Under the pieces are notes generated by a model, which made no database searches, was not told the DNA's origin, and saw nothing but the letters and a program-made list of their open reading frames with translations. A stretch of DNA of 26,403 nucleotides, from assembly GCA_002422345.1 (NCBI GenBank), contig DIUL01000202.1:1-26403 (forward strand), given 5' to 3'. Both the position numbers and the translations under genes were made by a program. This document shows positions 1 to 6,820 of this stretch, piece after piece. The stretch comes from Acetobacteraceae bacterium UBA6159. Its GTDB lineage: Bacteria; Pseudomonadota; Alphaproteobacteria; Acetobacterales; Acetobacteraceae. Every line of letters begins with the position of its first letter. Position 1 is the stretch's first letter.

Positions 1-2
1 TT

Positions 3-152
3 GACCGGACAGCAGTGATGTTTTGGCTGATCTTGTGGATGACGCGATCGCTTGCGATAGGCTTGTCACGATCGCAGCTCCAGCGGGCGCGAGAGGCATT
101 TGATCGTCGAACGGCCTTGGTGGAAGCGGCTCGCGGCAGGATGAGAACTTAG
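3..152 (+). CDS. possible 3' end of a gene entering from the left edge
   Basis: This frame is open from the window edge to a TAG at 150-152. It reads as a short hydrophobic stretch (AVMFWLILWM) followed by an arginine- and alanine-rich amphipathic tail ending ARGRMRT. That would fit the C-terminus of a membrane protein, but about 50 codons is too short to rule out a chance open frame in GC-rich DNA. I do not recognise a family. An internal ATG at 18 could also make it a 44-residue ORF. Everything to its right up to 1740 is decayed, so it may itself be a remnant. Confidence 0.25.
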   Translation, partial: DRTAVMFWLILWMTRSLAIGLSRSQLQRAREAFDRRTALVEAARGRMRT

Positions 153-156
153 GCGG

Positions 157-484
157 TCAGCGTACCAAAGCAACAACGGAGAGCGTCGAGCTAATACACG
201 CGGCGACGGCGGGACGGATGATCCGACGACGCCGTCGAACCAACTCAATGATCGCCGCCAGTCCAATCAGGTTGTGCCAGTTCTGGCCAACGCTGCGGCA
301 TATCCGGGCGCGACGGGCTCGGGCCTGTCTGACGCGCGTCCCCGATGTCCGTGCCCAAATCAAGATCGTGCCGCCTGGGATGGCGCCCGAGAAGCGATAC
401 GCTCCGGCGGTCGGCCATCTGGTCACACGCCGCAGCCATCAGGGCGGCGAGCGTGCCAGTGCCGAGAGAACAGTGAATATATAT
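157..484 (-). pseudogene. decayed copy of an exported-protein gene (left copy)
   Basis: On the minus strand, just downstream of the 524-540 palindrome, a frame reads IHCSLGTGTLAALMAA. It matches IHRSLGVGSLVALMAA in the gene start at 1600 on the same strand. The position equivalent to that ATG is ATA here (484-482), and no AGGAGG precedes it, so the start is destroyed. The segment resembles the hydrophobic core of a signal peptide. A second minus frame further on (from about 426) contains AYRFS..IPGG and TSGTRV, which loosely recalls the STN domain at the N-terminus of TonB-dependent receptors. That resemblance is weak and needs a frameshift. No intact product is expected. Confidence 0.4.
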
Positions 485-523
485 TGTGACGTCCTCGCTG
501 TGTCTCCCTTCCATCTGCCTTAT

Positions 524-540
524 TTGCGAATAGTTCGCAA
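524..540. promoter_or_regulatory. Fur-box-like palindrome, left copy
   Basis: The sequence is TTGCGAA-TAG-TTCGCAA, two perfect 7-base arms around a 3-base spacer. The same arms occur at 1638-1654. Its layout is close to the 7-1-7 arrangement of Fur-family operators (TGCGAAT-N-ATTCGCA) with one inner mismatch. It sits about 40 bases before the destroyed start codon of the left copy of the exported-protein gene. Binding by Fur is inferred from shape only. Confidence 0.45.
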
Positions 541-571
541 TATCAAATTGGCCCGAGGCATCCAGTCAGGA

Positions 572-709
572 TCACAGACACGATACCCGCGCCGCGCCGG
601 CCCCCAGTTCCATCAGGATGGCCGATCCCCGCGCGATCCAGGCCATGGCGCCACCGGCGAGCAGGGTTACAATGGCCATTCCGAGCACGACCCGCTCGGC
701 CCGGTGCAT
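572..709 (-). CDS. 45-residue single-span membrane protein, coupled to truncated MFS gene
   Basis: The start ATG (709-707) overlaps the TGA of the upstream MFS remnant (711-709) as TGATG, a classic translational coupling. The product has a positively charged start (MHRAERVV), one hydrophobic span (about residues 7-24) ending in a Trp, then RG.AILM.L...GAAR..CL. Aligned without gaps to the small gene at 2547-2684, 24 of 45 residues are identical and the length is exactly the same. Conservation of length and of the C-terminal motif argues it is a real gene, although its MFS partner is broken here. Function is unknown; an accessory subunit or stabiliser of the transporter is a guess. Confidence 0.6.
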   Translation of the reverse strand: MHRAERVVLGMAIVTLLAGGAMAWIARGSAILMELGAGAARVSCL

Positions 710-996
710 CAGGCACCCTGTTCGGCCAAAACCCGCGGCACCGGCCGCTTCTGAATCGGCCAGTGCATGGCCGCGGCGAACATGCCGAGGCCGGCGGCAA
801 TCCACCACATCGTGTCATAGGACTTCGTCAGGTCGAACACCCGCCCCGCCGTCCACAATCCCAGGAACGAACCGATCTGGTGGGAGAAGAACACGAAACC
901 GAACAGCATCGACATCCAATCCGTGCCGAAAAACGTCGCCACCAGGCTGGAGGTCAGCGGTATCGTCGACAGCCACATGAGACCCAGCATGGCGGA
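709..996 (-). pseudogene. truncated MFS transporter, C-terminal third only
   Basis: The reading frame ends with about 95 residues that match the C-terminus of the intact MFS protein at 2686-3903 at roughly three of every four positions by eye. Shared stretches include LTSSLVATFFGT, WMSMLFGFVF and TKSYD. Homology stops abruptly near position 996; upstream of that the frame reads unrelated sequence through an unusually AT-rich patch (about 1048-1074). About two thirds of the transporter is missing, including the N-terminal helices, so it cannot work as a transporter. It lies in the same order relative to the small membrane gene as in the intact copy, so it is the remains of a duplicated module. 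Confidence 0.8.
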
Positions 997-1139
997 GACG
1001 TCGATGGATGGGGCCCTCCACCCGGCAACCCCGCGCGGAGTCCGAAAAGTGCAAAAAATTGTAAAAATTGATTGAGCGGGCTGAAGCGCACCACGCAATG
1101 TGCTAAGGGCGTTCCTGTTTCCAGTGGGTAGAACCGGAC

Positions 1140-1307
1140 ATGGCCAGGACGATCACGAATACGACCGCCAGCAGCATCTCCCTGGTCTCGGGAGACAACC
1201 CGGTCACGCTGACGGGGACGAACAGCTTTACCAACAACGCGACCATCACCACCTCCGGTCGGCGCGGGCGGCGTTCGGCTGCTGGAGATCACCGCCGGGT
1301 GTCGTGA
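1140..1307 (+). pseudogene. adhesin or autotransporter-like N-terminal fragment
   Basis: From the ATG at 1140 the frame reads about 40 residues rich in Thr, Ser, Asn and Gly (for example SLVSGDNPVTLTGTNSFTNN). This style is typical of the beta-helical repeats of large surface adhesins and autotransporters. It then turns into an Arg-rich run and stops at 1305-1307, which looks like a frameshift. A neighbouring frame continues with a more protein-like GAGGVRLLEITAG until a TAG near 1360. I read this as a short leftover of a large surface-protein gene. There is no clear ribosome binding site and no signal peptide. The assignment rests on composition alone. Confidence 0.35.
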
Positions 1308-1390
1308 CGCCTATTCGGTCGACCAGGCCGCCCCGCAGCCGGCGTCGAAAGCCGCCTAGCACCGGCGACCGGCCGCGTCCGCGCGTTCTG

Positions 1391-1600
1391 TCATGGATCG
1401 CGATCCGAGGCCCAGCCCGCATCCGCGCCAGCCGTTACGCGGTCGCCACGCCCCGGTGCCGCCTCAAGGGCTGCCATGCGGCGAGCCCCGCCATCCGGGT
1501 GGGGCCGAACCGACGGTACGGGCGGCGGCGGTTCATTTTCGCGATGCGCGGCCATCAGAGCGACAAGCGATCCGACGCCAAGGGAACGGTGAATCCGCAT
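1391..1600 (-). pseudogene. broken exported-protein gene (right copy) with intact start signals
   Basis: The ATG at 1600-1598 has an excellent ribosome binding site, AGGAGG at 1612-1607 with a 6-base spacer, and a perfect 21-base palindrome 35 bases upstream. The first 18 codons read MRIHRSLGVGSLVALMAA, a plausible signal peptide. After that the frame turns into low-complexity Pro/Arg/Gly sequence and stops after 69 residues, as expected after a frameshift. The start region matches the left copy at 425-484. With a Fur-like operator and a signal peptide, a TonB-dependent receptor or other iron-uptake protein is a reasonable guess for the ancestral gene, but no receptor motif is convincingly present. 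Confidence 0.45.
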
Positions 1601-1635
1601 CCGGTGCCTCCTGGATAACGCGCGCACCCTGCCGA

Positions 1636-1656
1636 TATTGCGAATGATTCGCAATA
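1636..1656. promoter_or_regulatory. perfect 21-base palindrome, Fur-box-like
   Basis: Ten bases on each side are fully symmetric around G1646; the core is TTGCGAA-TGA-TTCGCAA. This fits the 7-1-7 geometry of Fur-family operators (TGCGAAT-G-ATTCGCA). It lies 35 bases upstream of the broken minus-strand gene at 1600, where it would cover the promoter, and about 90 bases upstream of the SDR gene at 1747 on the other strand. It could have controlled either or both. The protein that binds it is inferred, not shown. Confidence 0.55.
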
Positions 1657-1746
1657 GCGATTCTCGGGCGTGGCATTCGCGGCACCCCAGCGCTATCGTC
1701 TCGCGGTGAATGTCATCCTGCAACGACAGCAAGGGAAGCGCCCACC

Positions 1747-2550
1747 ATGACGCCAAACGAGGAATGGGGCCTGATCGGCAAGGTCGCGATCGTCTCCGGT
1801 GGCGGTGCGGTCGGTGACGGCATCGGCAACGGCCGAGCGGCGGCGATCTTGCTGGGACGGGCGGGCGCGCATGTGCTGGTGGTGGATCGTGATATCGCGC
1901 TGGCGGAACGCACGGTGGCGATGATCGCGGCCGAAGGCGGCAGTGCGGCCGCGGCGTCCTATGACGTGACTCGCGCCGCCGATTGCGCCGCGATGGTGCA
2001 GGACGCGGTGTCGCGCTGGGGCCGGCTGGATTGCCTCGACAACAATGTCGGTATCGGCAGCAAGGGCACTGTGGTCGACGAAACCGAGGAAACCTGGGCG
2101 CGGGTGATGAATGTGAACGTGGAAACCATGTTCCTGACCTGCAAGCATGCCATCCCGGCCATGATTCGCACCGCGGGGGGAGGGGCGATCGTCAACATCT
2201 CCTCGATTTCGGCGCTGCGGCCGCGGGGACTGACGATCTACTCCGTGTCCAAGGGCGCGGTGATCGCGTTGACGAAGGCCATCGCGGTCGACCACGGGCC
2301 GGACGGCATCCGCGCAAACTGCGTCGTGCCGGGCGCGATGTATACACCGATGGTCTATGCGCGCGGCATGACGGACCAGGCGCGGGAAACCCGCCGCAAG
2401 GCCTCCGTCCTGCAGCGCGAGGGGACGGGCTGGGACATCGGCGCCGCGGTGCGGTTCCTGCTATCGGACCAGGCCCGCTACATCACCGGCCAATGCCTGG
2501 GGGTGGATGGCGGCGCCACGCTGATGGGGCCGAGCCGCGCGTCGGATTAA
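1747..2550 (+). CDS. short-chain dehydrogenase/reductase (SDR)
   Basis: This is a 267-residue classical SDR, the usual size. The N-terminal nucleotide-binding loop reads GGGAVGDGIGNG (a variant of TGxxxGxG, about residues 18-29). It is followed by NNVG in place of NNAG, the NISS strand carrying the catalytic Ser, and YSVSK with the catalytic Tyr and Lys. The C-terminal GQCLGVDGG is also typical. It should oxidise or reduce an alcohol or ketone with NAD(P); the substrate cannot be read. AGGGAAG precedes the ATG. Its last four bases overlap the convergent small membrane gene at 2547. It interrupts what is otherwise the duplicated MFS module: the left copy has no SDR. Confidence 0.9.
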   Translation: MTPNEEWGLIGKVAIVSGGGAVGDGIGNGRAAAILLGRAGAHVLVVDRDIALAERTVAMIAAEGGSAAAASYDVTRAADCAAMVQDAVSRWGRLDCLDNNVGIGSKGTVVDETEETWARVMNVNVETMFLTCKHAIPAMIRTAGGGAIVNISSISALRPRGLTIYSVSKGAVIALTKAIAVDHGPDGIRANCVVPGAMYTPMVYARGMTDQARETRRKASVLQREGTGWDIGAAVRFLLSDQARYITGQCLGVDGGATLMGPSRASD

Positions 2551-2684
2551 AGGCAGAGCAATCGCGCAGCCCCATTGGTCAAGTCCATCAGGATCGCCGG
2601 CCCCCGCTCGGCCCACGCCAGGCCGCCCGCCACGAGCAGGAACCCGACCGCCAGGATCAGAACGACGCGGACCGGCAGCGGCAT
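2547..2684 (-). CDS. 45-residue single-span membrane protein, partner of MFS transporter
   Basis: The ATG at 2684-2682 lies one base after the TGA of the MFS gene (2688-2686), so translation is probably coupled. The product begins MPLPVRVVLILAVGFLLVAG, one hydrophobic span, followed by LAWAERGPAILMDL and a GAAR..CL tail. It has the same length and 24 identical residues compared with the product of 572-709. It is below the usual gene-calling length. The C-terminal ERGPAILMDL-like motif is conserved between the copies more strongly than the membrane span, which suggests a binding role. A regulatory or stabilising subunit of the transporter is inferred; no function is known to me. Confidence 0.65.
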   Translation of the reverse strand: MPLPVRVVLILAVGFLLVAGGLAWAERGPAILMDLTNGAARLLCL

Positions 2685-2685
2685 C

Positions 2686-3903
2686 TCAGGCCCTCTGTTC
2701 GGCCAGGATGCGCGCCACCGGACGCTCCTTGATCGGCCAGTGGATCAGGGCGGCGCACAGGCCGAGCCCGGCGGAAATCCACCACATCAGGTCATAGGAC
2801 TTCGTCATGTCGTAGACTCGTCCGGCGGCATACAGCCCCAGGAACGAGCCGACCTGGTGCGACAGGAACACGAACCCGAACAGCATCGACATCCAGCCGG
2901 TGCCGAAGAACGTCGCCACCAGGCTGCTGGTCAGCGGCACGGTCGACAGCCAGAACAGACCCAGCAGCGCCGAGATCGTGATGATCGTGAACGGCGTGAT
3001 CGGCAGGTACAGCAGCCCCAGGAACAGGACCGTCCGCGCCAGGTAGATCACGGTCAGAGAAATCCGCTTCTGCATGACCCGCGCCGACTGCCCGGCCAGA
3101 AAGGTGCCGATGATGTTGGCGATCCCCACCGCCATCAGCGCCCAGACCCCGACCCAGGCGTTCAGCCCCTGGTCCTGCACGAAAGCCGGCAGATGGACCG
3201 AGTAGAAGGCGACATGGAAGCCGCAGACGAAGAACCCGGCGGTCAGCAGCCAGAAGCTGGGATGGGCGAAGGCCTCGGCGAAGGCTTCCCGCAGCGTCTG
3301 GACCTTCACGCCCGGTGCCGCGGCTTGCGGCCGGCCTCGCAACGCCAGCCCCAGCGGCATCATCGCCAGCGCCGTGCAGGCCAGGACGACCAGGCTGACC
3401 TGCCAGCCGTAGACCTCCATCAGCGTGTGGGCATAGGGAAAGGCCAGGAACCCGCCGATCCCGCTCGCCATCCCCAGCGACGCAATGGCCGCCGTCCGCT
3501 TCTCGGCCGGCGCCGCTCGGCCGACCGCGCCGACCAGGCTGTTGATGCCGGTGCCGGTCACGCCCAGGCCCAGCAGCAGCCCGGCGACCATCAGGTCCAT
3601 CGGGGAGTGCGCGGCATACATCGAAAGCAGGCCGAGGACCGTGCAGATGGTGCCGGCGACGATGACCCGGCCGGCGCCGTAGCGGTCGGCGACGGCCCCG
3701 GCCAGGATCGCTCCGGCACCGTTGATCAGGTTGGACATCGCCATGGCGTTGGAGAACGGCTCCCGCCCCAGGCCCAGGTCCATGGACAGGGGGCGCAGAT
3801 ACAGGCCCATCACCTGACGCAGCCCCATCGCCATCCCGACGATGATGCCGGCGGCGAGCAATACGATCCACAGCGGGCGAACCGTCGTTGGCGTGGCGGT
3901 CAT
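2686..3903 (-). CDS. MFS transporter, monocarboxylate/oxalate-type
   Basis: This is a 405-residue protein with about twelve hydrophobic segments and the major-facilitator signature between helices 2 and 3 (AGAVADRYGAGRV, about residues 67-79). Overall it resembles the MFS branch that moves monocarboxylates and related organic acids, but the substrate is not readable. The ATG at 3903-3901 has GGAG about ten bases upstream. It is divergent from a MarR regulator 56 bases away, a common pairing of regulator and exporter or importer. The 45-residue membrane gene follows directly. A truncated paralogue of its C-terminus is found at 709-996. Confidence 0.9.
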   Translation of the reverse strand: MTATPTTVRPLWIVLLAAGIIVGMAMGLRQVMGLYLRPLSMDLGLGREPFSNAMAMSNLINGAGAILAGAVADRYGAGRVIVAGTICTVLGLLSMYAAHSPMDLMVAGLLLGLGVTGTGINSLVGAVGRAAPAEKRTAAIASLGMASGIGGFLAFPYAHTLMEVYGWQVSLVVLACTALAMMPLGLALRGRPQAAAPGVKVQTLREAFAEAFAHPSFWLLTAGFFVCGFHVAFYSVHLPAFVQDQGLNAWVGVWALMAVGIANIIGTFLAGQSARVMQKRISLTVIYLARTVLFLGLLYLPITPFTIITISALLGLFWLSTVPLTSSLVATFFGTGWMSMLFGFVFLSHQVGSFLGLYAAGRVYDMTKSYDLMWWISAGLGLCAALIHWPIKERPVARILAEQRA

Positions 3904-3949
3904 GGTGGTGTAACTCCGTCAGGCATCGCGGCAGCGGCCATGCGCGAGA

Positions 3950-3969
3950 TTATGGGCATATGAGCATAA
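3950..3969. promoter_or_regulatory. palindrome over the MarR start codon, probable operator
   Basis: The 20 bases have the form TTATG-N2-CATATG-N2-CATAA, with 16 of 20 positions symmetric. The MarR start codon (3960-3962) lies inside the central CATATG. MarR proteins bind such palindromes as dimers, usually in the intergenic region shared with their target. Binding here would block translation start or early elongation of marR, and it lies about 50 bases upstream of the MFS start, so both genes could be controlled. Inferred from symmetry and position. Confidence 0.5.
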
Positions 3970-4445
3970 GTGGCAAGACCAGTCAGCCGAGCGCGGAGCA
4001 GGGTCCCACTCTCTGCAACTGTCAGGCTTTGCGTCAGGCGACCCGGCGGGTGACCCAGTTCTATGACCACGCGCTGGCGTCCACTGGCATCCGGATCACG
4101 CAGTTGCCGATTCTCTATCGGCTGGGGCGGAATGGCCCGACCACGATGAAGGCGCTGGCCGAGGCGATGATCATGGACCGCGCCACGCTGGGCCATAACC
4201 TCCGCCCGCTGGAGGCGCAGGGCTTGGTCACCCGCGCCATCGGCAAGGACCGGCGGGAGCGGCTGGTGACCCTGACCCCGCTCGGCGCTACCCGCCTGGC
4301 CGAGGCGCGGCGCGCCTGGAAGGACGCCCAGGCCCGGTTCGAGGGTGTGTTCGGGTCCGGGGAATCGGAGGCGCTACGGGCCACCCTCGCGCGGATCGCC
4401 ACCTTGCGGCTGGACGATCCGGCGGTGGGTGCATCGGCGGGGTAG
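3960..4445 (+). CDS. MarR-family transcriptional regulator
   Basis: This is a 161-residue winged-helix regulator. After a Cys-containing helix (CNCQALRQATRRVTQFYD, about residues 19-36), the recognition part reads TTMKALAEAMIMDRATLGHNLRPLEAQGLV. It is followed by the wing with DRRERLVTLTPLG, the DxRxR signature of MarR proteins. I chose the ATG at 3960 rather than the upstream in-frame start at 3888 because the extra 24 residues are antisense to the MFS start and do not look like protein. The two closely spaced Cys (19 and 21) could make it respond to oxidants. It most likely represses itself and the divergent MFS gene. Confidence 0.9.
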   Translation: MSISGKTSQPSAEQGPTLCNCQALRQATRRVTQFYDHALASTGIRITQLPILYRLGRNGPTTMKALAEAMIMDRATLGHNLRPLEAQGLVTRAIGKDRRERLVTLTPLGATRLAEARRAWKDAQARFEGVFGSGESEALRATLARIATLRLDDPAVGASAG

Positions 4446-4482
4446 GGGCTCTGGGCGTTCGCGCCTGGTTGCCTTTTCGTCT

Positions 4483-4584
4483 TGGCCGGGCTTGACCCGG
4501 CCATCGCCGGGCAGGCTGTCGGTTGAAGTCCTTCGCACTCTTTATCACCGGTGTCCCGGGCGATGGCCGGGTCAAGCCCGGCCA
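4483..4584. repeat. long inverted repeat between convergent genes
   Basis: The left arm (4483-4511, beginning TGGCCGGGCTTGACCCGG) and right arm (4555-4584) are reverse complements over about 29 bases with one single-base gap, separated by about 43 bases. This GGCCGGGCTTGACCCGGCCATC-type sequence is familiar as a dispersed intergenic palindrome in alphaproteobacterial genomes; it is often mistranslated as VLAGLDPAI peptides. It lies between the ends of marR and the minus-strand binding-protein gene, so it could also end transcription from both sides. Confidence 0.7.
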
Positions 4585-4639
4585 GGACGGTCAAACCGTA
4601 CGCGGCCCCAAAGCGACGATTGTGGCCGCCCCAATCCCC

Positions 4640-5623
4640 TCAATCAATCTGAATCCCCGTCTCCTTCACGATCGCCGCCCATTTCGCGACCTCGGTCCGC
4701 AGGAACGCGTCGGACTGCTCCAGCGTCCGGGGCGGCTGGAACACCTCCATCCCCGTATCGCGCAGACGCTTGATCACGGCTTCCTCGGCCAGCGCGGTCA
4801 CCAGCGCTTGGTGCAGCGTGGCGACGATCGGGGCCGGAGTCTTGGCCGGCGCGAACAGGATGCCCCACGAATAGCATTCATACCCCGGCACCCCTTGCTC
4901 CTGCACCGTCGGCAGGTCGGCGAGCTGCGACGCCCGCACCGCCGCCCCATTCGCCAGCGCCCGCACTGTGCCGGCCTGGATCTGCGGCAGGATCGTCGGC
5001 AGCACGTCGAAGGCCATCGGCAACTGCCCGGACGCCAGGTCGTTCATCATCGGACCCGAGCCGCGATAGGGCACATGCTCGATATCCAGCCCGCCGGCGC
5101 GGACCTTGAACTGCTCCCCGCACAGATGAAGGATCGACCCGACCCCGCCCGACCCGAAGCTGTATTTGCCCGGATTGGCGCGCACCAGGGCGATCAGCGA
5201 CTGCACGTCCTTGGCGGGAACCGAGTTGGCGACGCCGAACGCGGACGGGTTGATGCCCAGCGCGCCCAGCGCGATGAAGTCCTTCACCGGATCATAGGGG
5301 AACTTCTTGTACAGCGCCGGATTGGCCCCATGCGTCGAAGCCGAGGCCATCAGGATCGTGTAGCCATCCGGCGCCGCCTTGGCGACATAGTCGGACCCGA
5401 GGTTCCCGCCCGCGCCCGCCTTGTTCTCCACCACGAAGGTCTGGCCCAGCAACTCGCCCATCCGCTGCCCGACGATGCGCGCCATGATGTCGGTGGCGCC
5501 ACCGACGGCGAAGGGCACGACCAGACGGATCGGCTTGCTGGGATAGCGTTCCTGCGCATCGGCCGCCGGTGGGACCAGCAAGTAGCAGGCAAGCAGTCCC
5601 AGAACGATGGTGCGGATTTTCAT
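4640..5623 (-). CDS. tripartite tricarboxylate transporter (Bug family) substrate-binding protein
   Basis: This is a 327-residue periplasmic binding protein. Residues 1-23 form a signal peptide ending ADA, followed by YPSKPIRLVVPF..GG.TDI, the hallmark N-terminus of TctC/Bug proteins. Further family features are VVENKAGAGGN, VPYRGSGP and the late GVPGYE. It captures a small carboxylate or similar solute. The ATG at 5623-5621 has GGGAGGG upstream; the frame stays open far upstream only because it is antisense to the next genes. No TctA or TctB membrane genes are next to it, so it is an orphan, as is common for this expanded family. Confidence 0.92.
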   Translation of the reverse strand: MKIRTIVLGLLACYLLVPPAADAQERYPSKPIRLVVPFAVGGATDIMARIVGQRMGELLGQTFVVENKAGAGGNLGSDYVAKAAPDGYTILMASASTHGANPALYKKFPYDPVKDFIALGALGINPSAFGVANSVPAKDVQSLIALVRANPGKYSFGSGGVGSILHLCGEQFKVRAGGLDIEHVPYRGSGPMMNDLASGQLPMAFDVLPTILPQIQAGTVRALANGAAVRASQLADLPTVQEQGVPGYECYSWGILFAPAKTPAPIVATLHQALVTALAEEAVIKRLRDTGMEVFQPPRTLEQSDAFLRTEVAKWAAIVKETGIQID

Positions 5624-5884
5624 GACGGTTCCCTCCCGGCGGCATGCCTTGATTTGCCGGCACGGGTAGCACCGATGGCGCCACGCGCCCAGCCGGGGGC
5701 AAACCAGGACGATGCCCGGGGGACAACCAGGATGCTCAATCCGCCGATCGGCGGGTACCAGAGCGTGTTTCTGCCCCGAGGCCGCTTGCTTGCCGCCGGA
5801 CTGATCGTAAATTAGGGACTGGCGCCAACTCGTACGTCCAAGCCCGTCGGCCAAATCGACTGCCCAACAGGAATACCAGCCCCC

Positions 5885-6820
5885 ATGGATCACATCATCG
5901 ACCCATCCGCGCCGGACGCGGTTCCTCCCCCGGCCATGATCGTCGACGGCGACCAGAAGACCTTCATGCAGGATGTGGTCGAGGCATCGAAGACCATGCC
6001 CGTCCTGGTCGATTTCTGGGCAACCTGGTGCGGCCCCTGCAAGCAGCTCACGCCGACGCTGGAAAAGGTGGTTCGCTCCGCCAACGGCCGGGTCAAGCTG
6101 GTCAAGATCGACATCGACCAGAACCGTGCCCTCGTCCAGCAGCTCTCCCAACTCGGCCTGCCGCTGCAATCGGTGCCGACCGTCGCCGCCTTCTGGCAGG
6201 GCCAGATCGCCGACATCTTCCAGGGCGCGCTGCCCGAATCTGAAATCAAGCGCTTTGTCGAAGGCCTGCTGAAAGCCGCCGGCGGCACCATGCCGACCGC
6301 CGACCTGCTGGCCGAGGCCCGCGCCGCCCTTGAAACCGGCGACCCGCAGAACGCCGGCGCCATGTTCAGCGCCGTCCTGCAGGAAGAACCCGAAAACCCC
6401 GAAGCCTGGGGCGGCCTCATGCGCACCCTCATGGCGCTCGGCCGCGAGGAGGACGCCGAACAGGCCCTGTCCCGCGTGCCGGAGAAGATCAGCGAACACG
6501 CCGAAATCTCGGCCGTCCGCAGCACCCTGGCCCTGGCGCGGGAAGGGCGGGAGGCACAGGCGAAGCTCCAGATCTTCCAGGACCGCCTCGCCGCCGACCC
6601 GGCTGACCACGAAGCCCGCTACGAACTCGCCACCGCCCTGAACGCGATGGGCGAACGCGAGCAGGCCGCCGACGCGCTGCTGGAAATCATCCGGCGCGAC
6701 CGCGCCTGGAACGAAGGCGCCGCCCGGGTCCAACTGCTCAAGCTGTTCGAATCCTGGGGATCGGAGGAGCCGGTGACCGGTTCCGCGCGCCGCCGCCTCT
6801 CCGCGATCCTGTTCAGCTAG
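5885..6820 (+). CDS. cnoX: CnoX/YbbN-type thioredoxin with TPR-like C-terminus
   Basis: This is a 311-residue protein. Residues 20-125 form a thioredoxin domain with WCGPC (Cys49, Cys52) and the cis-proline SVPT. The rest (about 135-300) is helical repeats of tetratricopeptide type, as in the chaperedoxin CnoX (YbbN), a holdase that hands unfolding proteins to GroEL or DnaK under bleach stress. In E. coli the CxxC is degenerate; here it is intact, so it may also act as a redox enzyme, as described for Caulobacter CnoX. It is the first gene of a tight operon: the next ATG follows its TAG directly. Confidence 0.88.
   Translation: MDHIIDPSAPDAVPPPAMIVDGDQKTFMQDVVEASKTMPVLVDFWATWCGPCKQLTPTLEKVVRSANGRVKLVKIDIDQNRALVQQLSQLGLPLQSVPTVAAFWQGQIADIFQGALPESEIKRFVEGLLKAAGGTMPTADLLAEARAALETGDPQNAGAMFSAVLQEEPENPEAWGGLMRTLMALGREEDAEQALSRVPEKISEHAEISAVRSTLALAREGREAQAKLQIFQDRLAADPADHEARYELATALNAMGEREQAADALLEIIRRDRAWNEGAARVQLLKLFESWGSEEPVTGSARRRLSAILFS

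Noticed and set aside
1..200. Possible insertion-sequence remnant at the left edge
   Set aside because: I compared the frames with common transposase C-termini from memory and saw no DDE motif, terminal inverted repeat or target duplication.
2575..3963. 462-codon plus-strand frame across the MFS gene
   Set aside because: Antisense shadow of the transporter, rich in Gln, Arg and His, with no domain pattern.
4115..4594. Minus-strand frame beginning MTVLAGLDPAIARD
   Set aside because: This peptide is the well-known translation of the dispersed intergenic palindrome at 4483-4584, not a gene.
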